NCBI RefSeq assembly: GCF_014200405.1
Contig: NZ_JACHBQ010000001.1
Coordinates: 3,224,001-3,288,000, forward strand
DNA length: 64,000 bases
Direction: 5' to 3'
Source: Cryobacterium roopkundense
GTDB taxonomy: Bacteria > Actinomycetota > Actinomycetes > Actinomycetales > Microbacteriaceae
In this document: positions 44,791 to 53,269 of the stretch, piece after piece
How the letters are laid out: each line of letters starts with the position of its first letter
Numbering within the stretch: position 1 is the first letter of the stretch
Notes under the pieces: model-generated
Told to the model about the DNA's origin: nothing
Seen by the model: only the letters and a program-made list of their open reading frames with translations
Databases searched by the model: none
Translations under genes and position numbers: made by a program

Positions 44791-46113
44791 ATGACCAGTC
44801 GCGGTCGCGGCGTTGCCGGCTTCGTCGGCAACGCCGCGCTCAACCTCGCGGCCATCGGCGGGCTGATCTGCATCCTGCTGGTGGCGGCCGCGTTCCTCCT
44901 CAACGTGACGCTCGTCATGTTCAAGACCGGGTCGATGGCGCCGACCATTCCCACCGGGTCGCTCGCCCTCGTGCGGGAGATCGCGGCGCCGGAGATTCGG
45001 GTAGGCGACGTGGTCACGGTGTCGCGCACCGATGCCCTGCCGATCACGCACCGGGTGACCTCCGTGACATCGGGGCCTTCGGCGGCCGAGCGGGTGATCA
45101 CCATGAAGGGCGACGCGAACCTGGCAGCGGATGCGCACCCCTATAGCGTGAGCACCGTGCGGCGGGTGCTCGGCTCGCTACCCGGGCTCGCGCGCGTCGT
45201 GGTGTGGTTCTCCAATCCCCTCGTACTCGGGTCGCTTGCCCTTGGCGCCTCCGCGCTCGTAACGTGGGCGTTTTGGCCGCGCGATGACCGCGGCGGCCCC
45301 GGCGGCCCGTCCCCCCTGACCGGTGTCGGGGAGGGCAACGTGCCACCCGCGGAACGGAACCCGCGTCGGCGGGCCTCCTCCGGCATCCGTCGCCGAATGG
45401 CTCACGTGTGCGCCGTCGCGCTCGTGGGGGCGGCCCTCGCTGTGGCGGGGCCGGTGAGTGCCGCAACCGCGGCACTCACCGCCTATGACGCACCGCCACC
45501 CGACCTGACCCCCGACCATCCCACCGAGCAGGTGATCGTGGGCGGCGGGCTGCGGCTCGACGTGATCGGCGACCAGAAGCAGATGCACAACCTGGATCCG
45601 GACGGCTCCGTGCTGTGGCAGGTGGGCGTCACCGCCAACGAGGCCGACCCCGGCGCCGTGCACGTGACCCTTGCGGGAGTCGGAAACGCCGGCCTGCGCC
45701 TGTTCTCCATCGTGCGGTCGTGCCCGGAACGCTTTGTGGGGCGCGACTGCCGCCCGGGGGTGACGCTCGAACAGCCGGCCGCGGCCGTGGCGATCGATGG
45801 CGTCGAGCGCTCGATCGCCACACTCTCGGCCACGGAATCTCGCTGGTTCTTGTTCGAGCTGTGGCGGCACGACACCGAACTCAGCGCCGATGACGACACG
45901 GTGTCGCTGGCTCTGCACGCCTTCGGCTCGAGCGACTCCGTCTCCACCGCGTCCGGGCGGCTGAGCGGGTTGCCGCGCACCGGGGTAGATGCGCTGGCAC
46001 CGATGCTGTACGCCGTGGGGGCGATCGGCCTCGGGCTGCTGGTGGCCTTCGGAGCCGGAGTGCGGGCGCGGGCGCGCACGCCCGTGCCCGCTCCCTCGCG
46101 GAGCCGACCATGA
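44791..46113 (+). CDS. SipW-type signal peptidase I fused to an LPXTG-anchored ectodomain
   Basis: 440 residues from ATG 44791. Residues 15-40 form a helix; catalytic Ser48 is in TGSMAPTIPTGS, then VGDVVTV, ITHRV (His87, the ER/SipW-type catalytic His instead of Lys) and KGDAN (107-111), followed by a helix at ~143-162. After a polar linker there is a second signal-like stretch (RRRMAHVCAVALVGAALAVAGPVSAATA, residues 201-228 in two parts) and a ~160-residue beta-rich domain ending in LPRTG (~394-398), a hydrophobic helix and RARAR. So a peptidase and a sortase-type anchored domain are one chain. Sequence reads through without a stop; no internal ribosome site is evident near 45398. Confidence 0.82.
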   Translation: MTSRGRGVAGFVGNAALNLAAIGGLICILLVAAAFLLNVTLVMFKTGSMAPTIPTGSLALVREIAAPEIRVGDVVTVSRTDALPITHRVTSVTSGPSAAERVITMKGDANLAADAHPYSVSTVRRVLGSLPGLARVVVWFSNPLVLGSLALGASALVTWAFWPRDDRGGPGGPSPLTGVGEGNVPPAERNPRRRASSGIRRRMAHVCAVALVGAALAVAGPVSAATAALTAYDAPPPDLTPDHPTEQVIVGGGLRLDVIGDQKQMHNLDPDGSVLWQVGVTANEADPGAVHVTLAGVGNAGLRLFSIVRSCPERFVGRDCRPGVTLEQPAAAVAIDGVERSIATLSATESRWFLFELWRHDTELSADDDTVSLALHAFGSSDSVSTASGRLSGLPRTGVDALAPMLYAVGAIGLGLLVAFGAGVRARARTPVPAPSRSRP

Positions 46114-46616
46114 CGCGCCGTCGGGTCGCGCTCACGGTCGCCGGCCTCGCGCTCGTGATCAGCGTGACGCCGGGGCTCACCGAGGCGACCTGGGCGGATT
46201 CGGAGCACGGGTCATCCGTCACGATGACCGCCCTGACGATTCCCGCCCCCTTCTTCGACACGTGCACGGCGTCGAGCGTGCTCGTCTCGCTCAGCCTCAC
46301 GCCGCGAGTCGTCGTGACCTGGCACTATCCGTCCGGCATGTATGACGGCACGAATGCGCGCTACTACAACTCCGACTCCGGCATTCTGGGGCTCACGCCG
46401 ATCTCCCTCGGCAGCGGTGTGACCACGACAGGGCCGGTGTCCGGAACATACACGTCGACGTTCCAGGGCAACCTGCTGAGCGGCCTGCTCGGCGGCTCGG
46501 CCGACGTGGGCATCTCGACGACCCACTCGAGCGGCTGGACGAGCCTCATCTCGAGCGGGCACGCGACCTTCCCCCTGCTCGTGGGTGCCGGCACCTGCAC
46601 GATCACGAACAACTGA
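46110..46616 (+). CDS. Small secreted protein, third cargo of the SipW-type operon
   Basis: 168 residues from ATG 46110, overlapping the peptidase-fusion stop by 4 bp. Signal region MTRRRVALTVAGLALVISVT then ATWADSEHGSS, the same A-W-x-D-S/T-E pattern as the two TasA-like cargos. The mature part is Ser/Thr/Gly-rich with two Cys and no recognised domain. Export by the adjacent peptidase is inferred from the shared motif and coupling. Confidence 0.72.
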   Translation: MTRRRVALTVAGLALVISVTPGLTEATWADSEHGSSVTMTALTIPAPFFDTCTASSVLVSLSLTPRVVVTWHYPSGMYDGTNARYYNSDSGILGLTPISLGSGVTTTGPVSGTYTSTFQGNLLSGLLGGSADVGISTTHSSGWTSLISSGHATFPLLVGAGTCTITNN

Positions 46617-46747
46617 CGCGCAGGAGCCGCCGGCTGCGGCGCGAGTACGCGAGGCCCGCCGCGCAGTCCCCGGCCGCAGTATCCGTTGTACGCTCGCATC
46701 ACCTGTTGCACAGTCGTGCCGCGCCGGACCCCCAGAAGGAGCACCTC

Positions 46748-47116
46748 ATGGACATGCGACTCGAACTCGTGCCGTTGCCCTCGACCGATGTGGACCGCAG
46801 CAAGGCCTTCTACATCGACCGGGTGGGTTTCGTTCTCGATCACGACATCGAACCGGGCAACGGCATGCGCGTAGTGCAGCTGACGCCGCCTGGATCGGCC
46901 TGCTCCATCGTGGTCGGTGTCGGTATCAGCGACCCGAACGCCGGGCCCGTTCTCGGACTTCACCTCGTCGTGGACGATGTGGATGTGGCCCGCCAGGTGC
47001 TGCGCAGCAACGGGGTCGACGTCTCGAACGTCAGCGACATGGGCGGTGGCGTGCGCTACGCCTACTTCAGCGATCCCGACGGTAACTCCTGGGCGCTGCA
47101 GCAGATCTCCCGATGA
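46748..47116 (+). CDS. VOC (glyoxalase/bleomycin-resistance) family protein
   Basis: 122 residues from ATG 46748, set by AGAAGGAG seven bases upstream. The two beta-alpha-beta-beta-beta units are visible: LPSTDVDRSKAFYIDRVGF...and LHLVVDDVDVARQVLRSNG...YAYFSDPDGNSWALQQ, with the metal-ligand Glu/His positions only partly conserved. The family includes lyases, dioxygenases and resistance proteins, so the activity cannot be named. Ends 1 bp before the convergent flavodoxin gene. Confidence 0.88.
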   Translation: MDMRLELVPLPSTDVDRSKAFYIDRVGFVLDHDIEPGNGMRVVQLTPPGSACSIVVGVGISDPNAGPVLGLHLVVDDVDVARQVLRSNGVDVSNVSDMGGGVRYAYFSDPDGNSWALQQISR

Positions 47117-47117
47117 C

Positions 47118-47564
47118 TCAGTCGGCGAGTTCCTTGAGCAGGGAGTCTGCCCACTGCGACGCCTTGGCTCCTTCGCCCACATCCAGCGGGCCCTCGGACT
47201 TCTGCACGTAGAAGGCCTGCGGCGGGGCGATGATCTCCGCGCCGTGCTCCTGGAGGGACTTGCTGATCTTCTTCGCCGCGTCGCCGTGGATGAAGATGTG
47301 CAGCCGAGTGTCGAACGCTGCGGCCTTCACGCCACGGAGTTGGTCGGCGCCCAATACGCTCAGGGCCTCGGTGATTCTGGCCGTGGGGCGCCATCCGTTT
47401 ATCGGGCTGCCGACCACGAGCAGGTCGCCGGCGTGCAGCTCCTGGGCGTTGAAACTGGCCACCGGCACCGCCTTGGCCGCCATCCCGTTGAGGGCGCCCG
47501 AGATGGTCTCCGCGATCGTCTTGGTGTTGCCGTAGTTGGAGTCGTACAGAACCACTGCCTTCAT
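47118..47564 (-). CDS. Flavodoxin-family protein
   Basis: 148 residues from ATG 47564 with GAGGAG five bases upstream. FMN phosphate loop is DSNYGNTKTIAE; VVGSPINGWRPT corresponds to the second flavin loop. Probably an electron carrier or FMN-dependent quinone reductase-like protein in the cytoplasm. It lies downstream of ackA on the same strand with a 95-bp gap. Confidence 0.88.
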   Translation of the reverse strand: MKAVVLYDSNYGNTKTIAETISGALNGMAAKAVPVASFNAQELHAGDLLVVGSPINGWRPTARITEALSVLGADQLRGVKAAAFDTRLHIFIHGDAAKKISKSLQEHGAEIIAPPQAFYVQKSEGPLDVGEGAKASQWADSLLKELAD

Positions 47565-47659
47565 GAGATCTCCTCGTTTTTCCACAGGGTACCCGGCTCG
47601 CCGCACTCCCACCCAGGCCCGTCGAAAATCACGGGTTTTAGCGCGGCGCGCGGCGGCAA

Positions 47660-48961
47660 CTAGCCGACCTTGGAGAGGGTCTGGCGGGCGATCTCGAGCT
47701 CTTCATTCGTGGGAATCACGAGAACGGTGACGGCGGAGTCATCGGCCGAGATGCGCCGCGGCCCGCGCACACGGGAGGCGTTGCGCTCCGGGTCGATCCT
47801 GATACCGAGCGCCTCGAGGCCCTCGAGGGCACGGGCCCGCACCAGGGCGCTGTTCTCACCGACCCCGGCCGTGAACGAGATCACATCGACCCGGCCGAGC
47901 TGCGCATAATACGACCCGACGTAGCCCTTGAGCCGGTGCACGTACACGTCGATGGCGAGCTGCGAGGGCCCGTCTCCGGAGTCCGCGGCCACGATGACGT
48001 CGCGCAGGTCGCCGCGTCCGGTGAGGCCCAGCAAGCCACTCCCCCGGTTGAGCAGCACGTCGAGCTCGTCCACGTCGAGGCCGGCCCGGCGATGCAGGTG
48101 AAAGAGCACGCCGGGGTCGATGTCGCCGGAACGCGTTCCCATCACCAGGCCTTCGAGCGGGGTCATGCCCATGCTCGTCTCCACCGATCGTCCGGCGCGC
48201 ACTGCACACACCGAGCCACCGTTGCCGAGGTGCAGCACGATCTGGTTGACATCTTCGACCGGGCGCTCGAGATACTCGGCCGCTGCCCGCGCCACGAAGC
48301 CGTGCGAGGTGCCGTGAAAACCGTAGCGCCGAATCCGGAAGCGCTCGGCGAGGTCGGCGTTGATGGCGTAGGTGAACGCCTCGGGCGGCAGCGTCTGGTG
48401 GAACGCGGTGTCAAAGATCGCCACGTGCGGCACGGCCGGGAAGGCCTCGATCGCGGCGGTGATGCCCTGCAGCGCACCAGGGTTGTGCAGCGGGGCGAGC
48501 CCGGACAGCTCGTCGATGTCGCGCTCGACCGACTCGGTGATCACGGTGGGCTCGTGAAAACGCGCCCCGCCGTGCACGACGCGGTGCCCCACGGCGACCG
48601 GCACGTGTTCCACGAGCGAGGGACCGTGTTCGCGGAAGGCCTCGAGCATCACCGCGAACCCGGCGGTGTGGTCGGGAATCGGCAGCTCCCGCTCGGTCGA
48701 CGACTCCGGGTAGGGCGTCTCGGTGACGAGGCTCACGCTGGTGTGCAGGGAGACGGATGCCGCGGCATCCGCTGCCGAAACGTCCACGGTTTCGGTGACT
48801 CCCGTGCGGGACACACCGGCCATCACCGTGTGGGAGGCCTGCCCCATCAGCTCGCCGATGCGTTCGACGAGGCCGCTCGCGAGGGTGGTCTCGGAGTCCA
48901 TCTCGATGAGCTGGTATTTGAAAGACGACGACCCCGAGTTCACCACGAGCACGGCGGTCAT
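47660..48961 (-). CDS. ackA: Acetate kinase
   Basis: 433 residues from ATG 48961, overlapping pta by 4 bp. Converts acetyl phosphate and ADP to acetate and ATP. Family signatures: VLVVNSGSSSFKYQL at the N-terminus, AVGHRVVHGG, FDTAFHQTLPPEAF, RYGFHGTSHGFV, LHLGNGGSV and FTAGVGENSALVR. Catalytic Asp and Arg positions are present. Together with pta and phosphoketolase it yields ATP from sugar phosphates without full glycolysis. Confidence 0.97.
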   Translation of the reverse strand: MTAVLVVNSGSSSFKYQLIEMDSETTLASGLVERIGELMGQASHTVMAGVSRTGVTETVDVSAADAAASVSLHTSVSLVTETPYPESSTERELPIPDHTAGFAVMLEAFREHGPSLVEHVPVAVGHRVVHGGARFHEPTVITESVERDIDELSGLAPLHNPGALQGITAAIEAFPAVPHVAIFDTAFHQTLPPEAFTYAINADLAERFRIRRYGFHGTSHGFVARAAAEYLERPVEDVNQIVLHLGNGGSVCAVRAGRSVETSMGMTPLEGLVMGTRSGDIDPGVLFHLHRRAGLDVDELDVLLNRGSGLLGLTGRGDLRDVIVAADSGDGPSQLAIDVYVHRLKGYVGSYYAQLGRVDVISFTAGVGENSALVRARALEGLEALGIRIDPERNASRVRGPRRISADDSAVTVLVIPTNEELEIARQTLSKVG

Positions 48962-51183
48962 GAGCGTGCCCCGGCCCCGATCGGCGCGGCTGCGGCAGCA
49001 GCCTCGGCGGCCTCATCGAGGGACGCGGCCTGGATAGCCGTGATGGCGACGGTGTTCACGATGTCCTGCACGAGGGCTCCGCGGGACAGGTCGTTGATCG
49101 GCTTGCGCAGCCCCTGCAGGATCGGTCCGATCGCCACGGCGTTGGCCGAGCGCTGCACCGCCTTATAGGTGTTGTTGCCGGTGTTCAGGTCGGGGAAGAT
49201 GAACACCGTGGCGCGGCCGGCCACCTGCGAACCGGGCATCTTCGTGGCCGCCACCGCGGCATCCGCTGCGGCGTCGTACTGGATCGGGCCCTCGACCAGC
49301 AGGTCGGGACGACGCTTACGCACGAGGGCCGTCGCGGCGCGCACCTTGTCGACGTCGGCGCCTTCGCCGGACTCGCCCGTGGAGTAGGAGAGCATGGCGA
49401 TGCGGGGCTCGATGCCGAATTGCTCCGCGGTCTCGGAGGCGGAGATGGCGATGTCAGCGAGCTCCTCGGCCGTGGGGTCGGGGATGATCGCGCAGTCGCC
49501 GTACACGAGCACGCGGTCGGCAAGTGCCATCAGGAACACGCTCGACACCACGCCAACGCCGGGCCGGGTCTTGATAATCTGGAAGCTCGGCCGGATCGTG
49601 TGGGCCGTGGTGTGTGTGGCGCCGGAGACCATGCCGTCAGCGATGCCGAGCTGCACCATCATCGTTCCGAAGAACGACAGGTCGGTCACCGTGTCGCGGG
49701 CCTGGTCGATGGTGACGCCCTTGTGGGCGCGCAACCGGGCGTATTCCTCGGCGAAGCGCAGGCGCAGCACGTCGTCGAAGGGGCTCAGAATGTGCGCCTT
49801 CGAGATGTCGAGGCCGAGGCCGATCGCGCGGGAACGCACCTCGATCTCCTCGCCGAGAATCGTGAGGTCAGCCACGTCGCGGGCGAGCAGGGTGGCGGCG
49901 GCGCGCAGCACGCGGTCGTCGTCACCCTCGGGCAGCACGATGTGGCGCCGCTTGCTGCGGGCTCGTTCGAGCAGGGCGTACTCGAACATCAGCGGGGTCA
50001 CCACGTCGGCGCGGCTCACCTCGAGGCGTTCGAGCAGAGCGGATGCGTCGATGTGTTTCTCAAACAACGCCAGCGCCGTGTCGTGCTTGCGCTGGCTGTC
50101 TGCGGCAAGGCGCCCGCGGGTGTGGGTGACCCGCAGTGCCGTCTCGTAGGAGCCGAGCTTGGTGCTGATGATCGGCAGCGAGGGGGTGAGGCCCTCCATT
50201 AGGCGCTGGATCTGCTCGGGCAGCTCGAAGCCGCCGTTGAGCACGATGCCGGCGATCGACGGGAAGGTGGCGGCCGAATTGGCCATCAGCACGGCGAGCA
50301 GCACGTCTTCGCGGTCGCCAGGCACCACCACGACGGAGCCTTCGATGAGCCGCGGCAACACATTGACCATCGACATGGCGGCCACGACAACGCCGAGCGC
50401 CTCGCGGGCCAGCAGCTCTGGGTCGCCCTTGATCAGCACGCCGTCGACGGCGTCCATGATGCTCTTCATGCTCGGCGCCACGAGGTAGGCGTCTTCGGGC
50501 ACGGCCCACACCGGGATACCCGCGGTGGACTCGGCCCGGTTGCTCGGGGCATCGACAACGGCGCGAACGGCGGCGACGACCTCGTCGAGCTGGGAGGCAT
50601 CCGCTCGGTTGACCACGATGGCGAGAACGGATGCGTGCTCGTCGCGCAACTCGGCGAGCGCCACGTCGGTCTGCTGGCGGATGTCGCTCGTGGTGCGGGG
50701 GTCGCTCTGGCCGAGCCATTCGCCCTGGCCCTGGCCCACGCGGCCGCCGAGCACGAGCAACACGGGAGCGCCGAGGTTGGCGGCGATGCGCGCGTTGAAG
50801 GCGAGCTCGGTGGGGCTGCCCACGTCTGTGTAGTCGCTGCCGATGATGACGACGGTGTCACAGAGCGCCTCGACGGCCTTATAGCGCTGCACAATGCGGG
50901 CGAGTGCGGCGTCGGGATCGCTGTTCACGGCGTCGTAGGTGACGCCGATGCTCTGCTCATAATTCTGCGGGGAGGCCGCGCCGGCCGGCTCACCGGCCTG
51001 CAGGTGGCGCAGGAGCAGCTCGAGCACGTAGTCGGGCTCGCTCGTGGAGCGGGCCACCGGGCGGAAGACGCCGACCCGCTGCACCGAGTGGGTGAGAGTG
51101 TCGAGGACGCCGAGCGCGATGGTTGACTTGCCGGTGTTGCCTTCGGCCGACGTGATGTAGATGCTTCGTGCCACGGTATCCAT
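48958..51183 (-). CDS. pta: Phosphate acetyltransferase (long form)
   Basis: 741 residues from ATG 51183. Interconverts acetyl-CoA and acetyl phosphate. N-terminal P-loop-like domain (ITSAEGNTGKSTIALGV) and DRTGG-type middle domain, then the catalytic PTA_PTB domain from about residue 400 (LPEGDDDRVLRAA, GMVSGATHTTAHTIRPSFQIIKT, VYGDCAIIPDPTAEELADIA, LNTGNNTYKAVQRSANA). Long-form length is normal. Probably co-transcribed originally with the phosphoketolase gene upstream, now separated by an insertion sequence. Confidence 0.96.
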   Translation of the reverse strand: MDTVARSIYITSAEGNTGKSTIALGVLDTLTHSVQRVGVFRPVARSTSEPDYVLELLLRHLQAGEPAGAASPQNYEQSIGVTYDAVNSDPDAALARIVQRYKAVEALCDTVVIIGSDYTDVGSPTELAFNARIAANLGAPVLLVLGGRVGQGQGEWLGQSDPRTTSDIRQQTDVALAELRDEHASVLAIVVNRADASQLDEVVAAVRAVVDAPSNRAESTAGIPVWAVPEDAYLVAPSMKSIMDAVDGVLIKGDPELLAREALGVVVAAMSMVNVLPRLIEGSVVVVPGDREDVLLAVLMANSAATFPSIAGIVLNGGFELPEQIQRLMEGLTPSLPIISTKLGSYETALRVTHTRGRLAADSQRKHDTALALFEKHIDASALLERLEVSRADVVTPLMFEYALLERARSKRRHIVLPEGDDDRVLRAAATLLARDVADLTILGEEIEVRSRAIGLGLDISKAHILSPFDDVLRLRFAEEYARLRAHKGVTIDQARDTVTDLSFFGTMMVQLGIADGMVSGATHTTAHTIRPSFQIIKTRPGVGVVSSVFLMALADRVLVYGDCAIIPDPTAEELADIAISASETAEQFGIEPRIAMLSYSTGESGEGADVDKVRAATALVRKRRPDLLVEGPIQYDAAADAAVAATKMPGSQVAGRATVFIFPDLNTGNNTYKAVQRSANAVAIGPILQGLRKPINDLSRGALVQDIVNTVAITAIQAASLDEAAEAAAAAAPIGAGARS

Positions 51184-51485
51184 TCAATCTTATTGAGGAT
51201 GGGAGAGTGCCCGACGCGGTTTTCTCCGCCCGTGGAACGGGCAGCCTCGACCGAATCGCATAACAATACCGGCAACGCTCCGCGAGCGGAACGCACACCA
51301 GGTGAACGTGTCAACAGGCGGTTCCAACGGCGAATCTCGGCGGCCTGGGCGGGCGCGGATCGCCGCATACGAACGCGGGGTCAACCTGCCTAGTATGCAC
51401 CCCTCGGTTGACACCCGGGGTCAGGTCCCCCGTTCTGGGCACCCGGCGGGGCCGCGCCACCGCCCCCGCCCCGCGGCTCGGCTAG
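51184..51485. other. Non-coding region between pta and the IS1182 element
   Basis: About 300 bp without a supported gene. It carries the pta promoter/leader and, next to the element, GC-rich hairpin sequence (GCCGCG...CGCGGC, ~51451-51480) that followed the phosphoketolase stop before the insertion. A CCCCCGTTCTGGG palindrome-like site is at 51427-51439. Confidence 0.5.
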
Positions 51486-53269
51486 GAGCGTGTGTCAGTA
51501 ACGCCTATTCGACCTTGGTGTGAGGAATTGCCGTTCAGGACCGTCTGTGCGGTCGGGGGTTTCTTGTCCGGTGGTTGAGTCGTTCGGGTTGGCGTTGTTC
51601 GTGTGCCGACTGAAAATAGGGCCAGTGCTGCGTTGACGGCGCAGGCCGGGGCCGTTGCCGCCCGCCGGGGCAGTCCCGCCTTGATGTTTAGGTGGCCGTT
51701 CGGGCTGTTAGGGCGCTTGGCGCGGCCAGCAGCGCTTTAGTTTGCATGGTGTGTAGCTTCATCAGGTTGTGGCAGGCCGCGATCAGGTCCCATTCGTGGG
51801 CGGCTTGCTCCAACCCGCGCAGCAACACGAATTTGCCTTGCCGAGTGTGGATCTGACCGAACACGGGCTCCACGATCGCTTTGCGCCGCGCATAAACGGC
51901 GCGGCCTTTCTTCGTCTTGAGCTTCCGCGCCATGCGTTCCCGCAGCGTCGCATTGGCCGGGATCCGGCCCCGAGGAACTTCAGGAACACGCTCGCCGTGC
52001 TTGACCCGGCCGGTCGCGATGAAAAACTCGGTCCGGCCGTCGCTGCCATCTTCAACAGTCTTCGCGTAGTCCAGATTTGTTGCGGAACAATACCCGGCAT
52101 CCGCCAGGACCTGCCGGGGCAGGACGCCGGTCGTGGCGTGGAGTTTCTCGACCAGCGGCACGACCTGTTCAACATCCACGCCAATATTCGTCAGCGTCGT
52201 CGCGACGATGATCTGATGGTCGGCATCAACGATGGCCTGTGCGTTGTAGGCGTAGTGGAACGATCCGTCGGCGGTCTTCATGATCCGTGAATCCGGGTCG
52301 GTGAAGTTGCGTTGAGCCTTCGGAGCAACAACGGCGTTCTTCGCCGCGTCGTCACCCTTCTGCGCCACAGTATCGTCATCGTCGCCCTTGTCCCTGGCCT
52401 TCTTCTCCGCGTCTTTCCGCGCCCGCGCCGCTGCAGCTGCCTCCAAGCCAGCGCGCGCTTCGGCCAGTTTCACCAAGCGTGACTCCCGCCGGGCAAGCTC
52501 CGGCGGCAACTCATCACCGCGTTTGTCCTTTCCGAAACGAGCGTCCTCCGCGTCATCGATCGCGTCCGCCTCCGCCAGCAGCGCAGAGACTTCGTCGGCG
52601 AGGACTTTCTGCTTCTCCGTCAGGCGGGCGTAACTCATCGCCTTGCGCCGAGAGGCATTCGCGCGCACTTTCGTGCCGTCCAACGCGACCTGCCCGAGCG
52701 AGACCATTCCGGCCGCACGGCACAGTTCCAACGCCTGCAAGAACACGTTCCCCAGACTGGAGAGGTGGCGTTTTCGGAACCGGGCGATGGAACGAAAATC
52801 AGGTGCCTGCTGCGCCGCCAACCAGCGAAACGCGACCACGTCCACGCACACCCGCTCCAACTCCCGTGACGAGCGAACTCCGACACAATACCCGTAAAGG
52901 AGCACCCGGACCATCAACCGTGGGTCATAGGGCGGCTGCCCCTTCGACTTCGCGTAAGAGGCGTAGAACTTCTTCAGATCCAGCTGAGTTTCAACGATAT
53001 CCGCGATGAACCGAGACAGGTGATTCTGCGGCAACCACTCATCCAACGACGGCGGCACCAACATCACCGCCGCCGGCTCAAATGCCCGGAACCGTTTGTT
53101 CACACCGGCCCCCGCCTCAACACCGTCATCCACGACCACGTCAACGTGCTCAAGTTCCGTCGCGGGGAAGAGGCCATCAGAATCGCTCATACGCAATTTT
53201 CCCAGACCAACACCCCAAGCCCGGGAAATCGACCGGCGTTTTAAACTTTGGTGTTACTGACCCACGCTC
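51486..53269 (-). mobile_element. IS1182-family insertion sequence, complete
   Basis: Terminal inverted repeats GAGCGTGTGTCAGTAACGCC (left, from 51486) and the complement of GAGCGTGGGTCAGTAACACC (right, ending 53269) match at 18 of 20. CTAG flanks both sides (51482-51485, 53270-53273), the target duplication typical of IS1182 members. One intact transposase. The right CTAG supplies the TAG stop of the phosphoketolase gene. Confidence 0.92.
51688..53190 (-). CDS. IS1182-family DDE transposase
   Basis: 500 residues from ATG 53190 (a TTG at 53196 is possible). N-terminal DNA-binding part (RFIADIVETQLDLKKFY, RLMVRVLLYGYCVGVRSSRELER), then DDE residues in VALDGTKVRANAS, VLADAGYCS and KAIVEPVFGQIH. 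A long Lys/Ala/Asp-rich coiled stretch (~195-285) separates the first two catalytic blocks, as in other family members. Full length and uninterrupted, so the element may be active. Confidence 0.95.
   Translation of the reverse strand: MSDSDGLFPATELEHVDVVVDDGVEAGAGVNKRFRAFEPAAVMLVPPSLDEWLPQNHLSRFIADIVETQLDLKKFYASYAKSKGQPPYDPRLMVRVLLYGYCVGVRSSRELERVCVDVVAFRWLAAQQAPDFRSIARFRKRHLSSLGNVFLQALELCRAAGMVSLGQVALDGTKVRANASRRKAMSYARLTEKQKVLADEVSALLAEADAIDDAEDARFGKDKRGDELPPELARRESRLVKLAEARAGLEAAAAARARKDAEKKARDKGDDDDTVAQKGDDAAKNAVVAPKAQRNFTDPDSRIMKTADGSFHYAYNAQAIVDADHQIIVATTLTNIGVDVEQVVPLVEKLHATTGVLPRQVLADAGYCSATNLDYAKTVEDGSDGRTEFFIATGRVKHGERVPEVPRGRIPANATLRERMARKLKTKKGRAVYARRKAIVEPVFGQIHTRQGKFVLLRGLEQAAHEWDLIAACHNLMKLHTMQTKALLAAPSALTARTAT

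Noticed and set aside
45398..46113. Separate gene starting inside the SipW fusion
   Set aside because: An internal ATG precedes the second signal-like helix, but no ribosome site is seen and the upstream frame reads through, so a fusion is the simpler reading.
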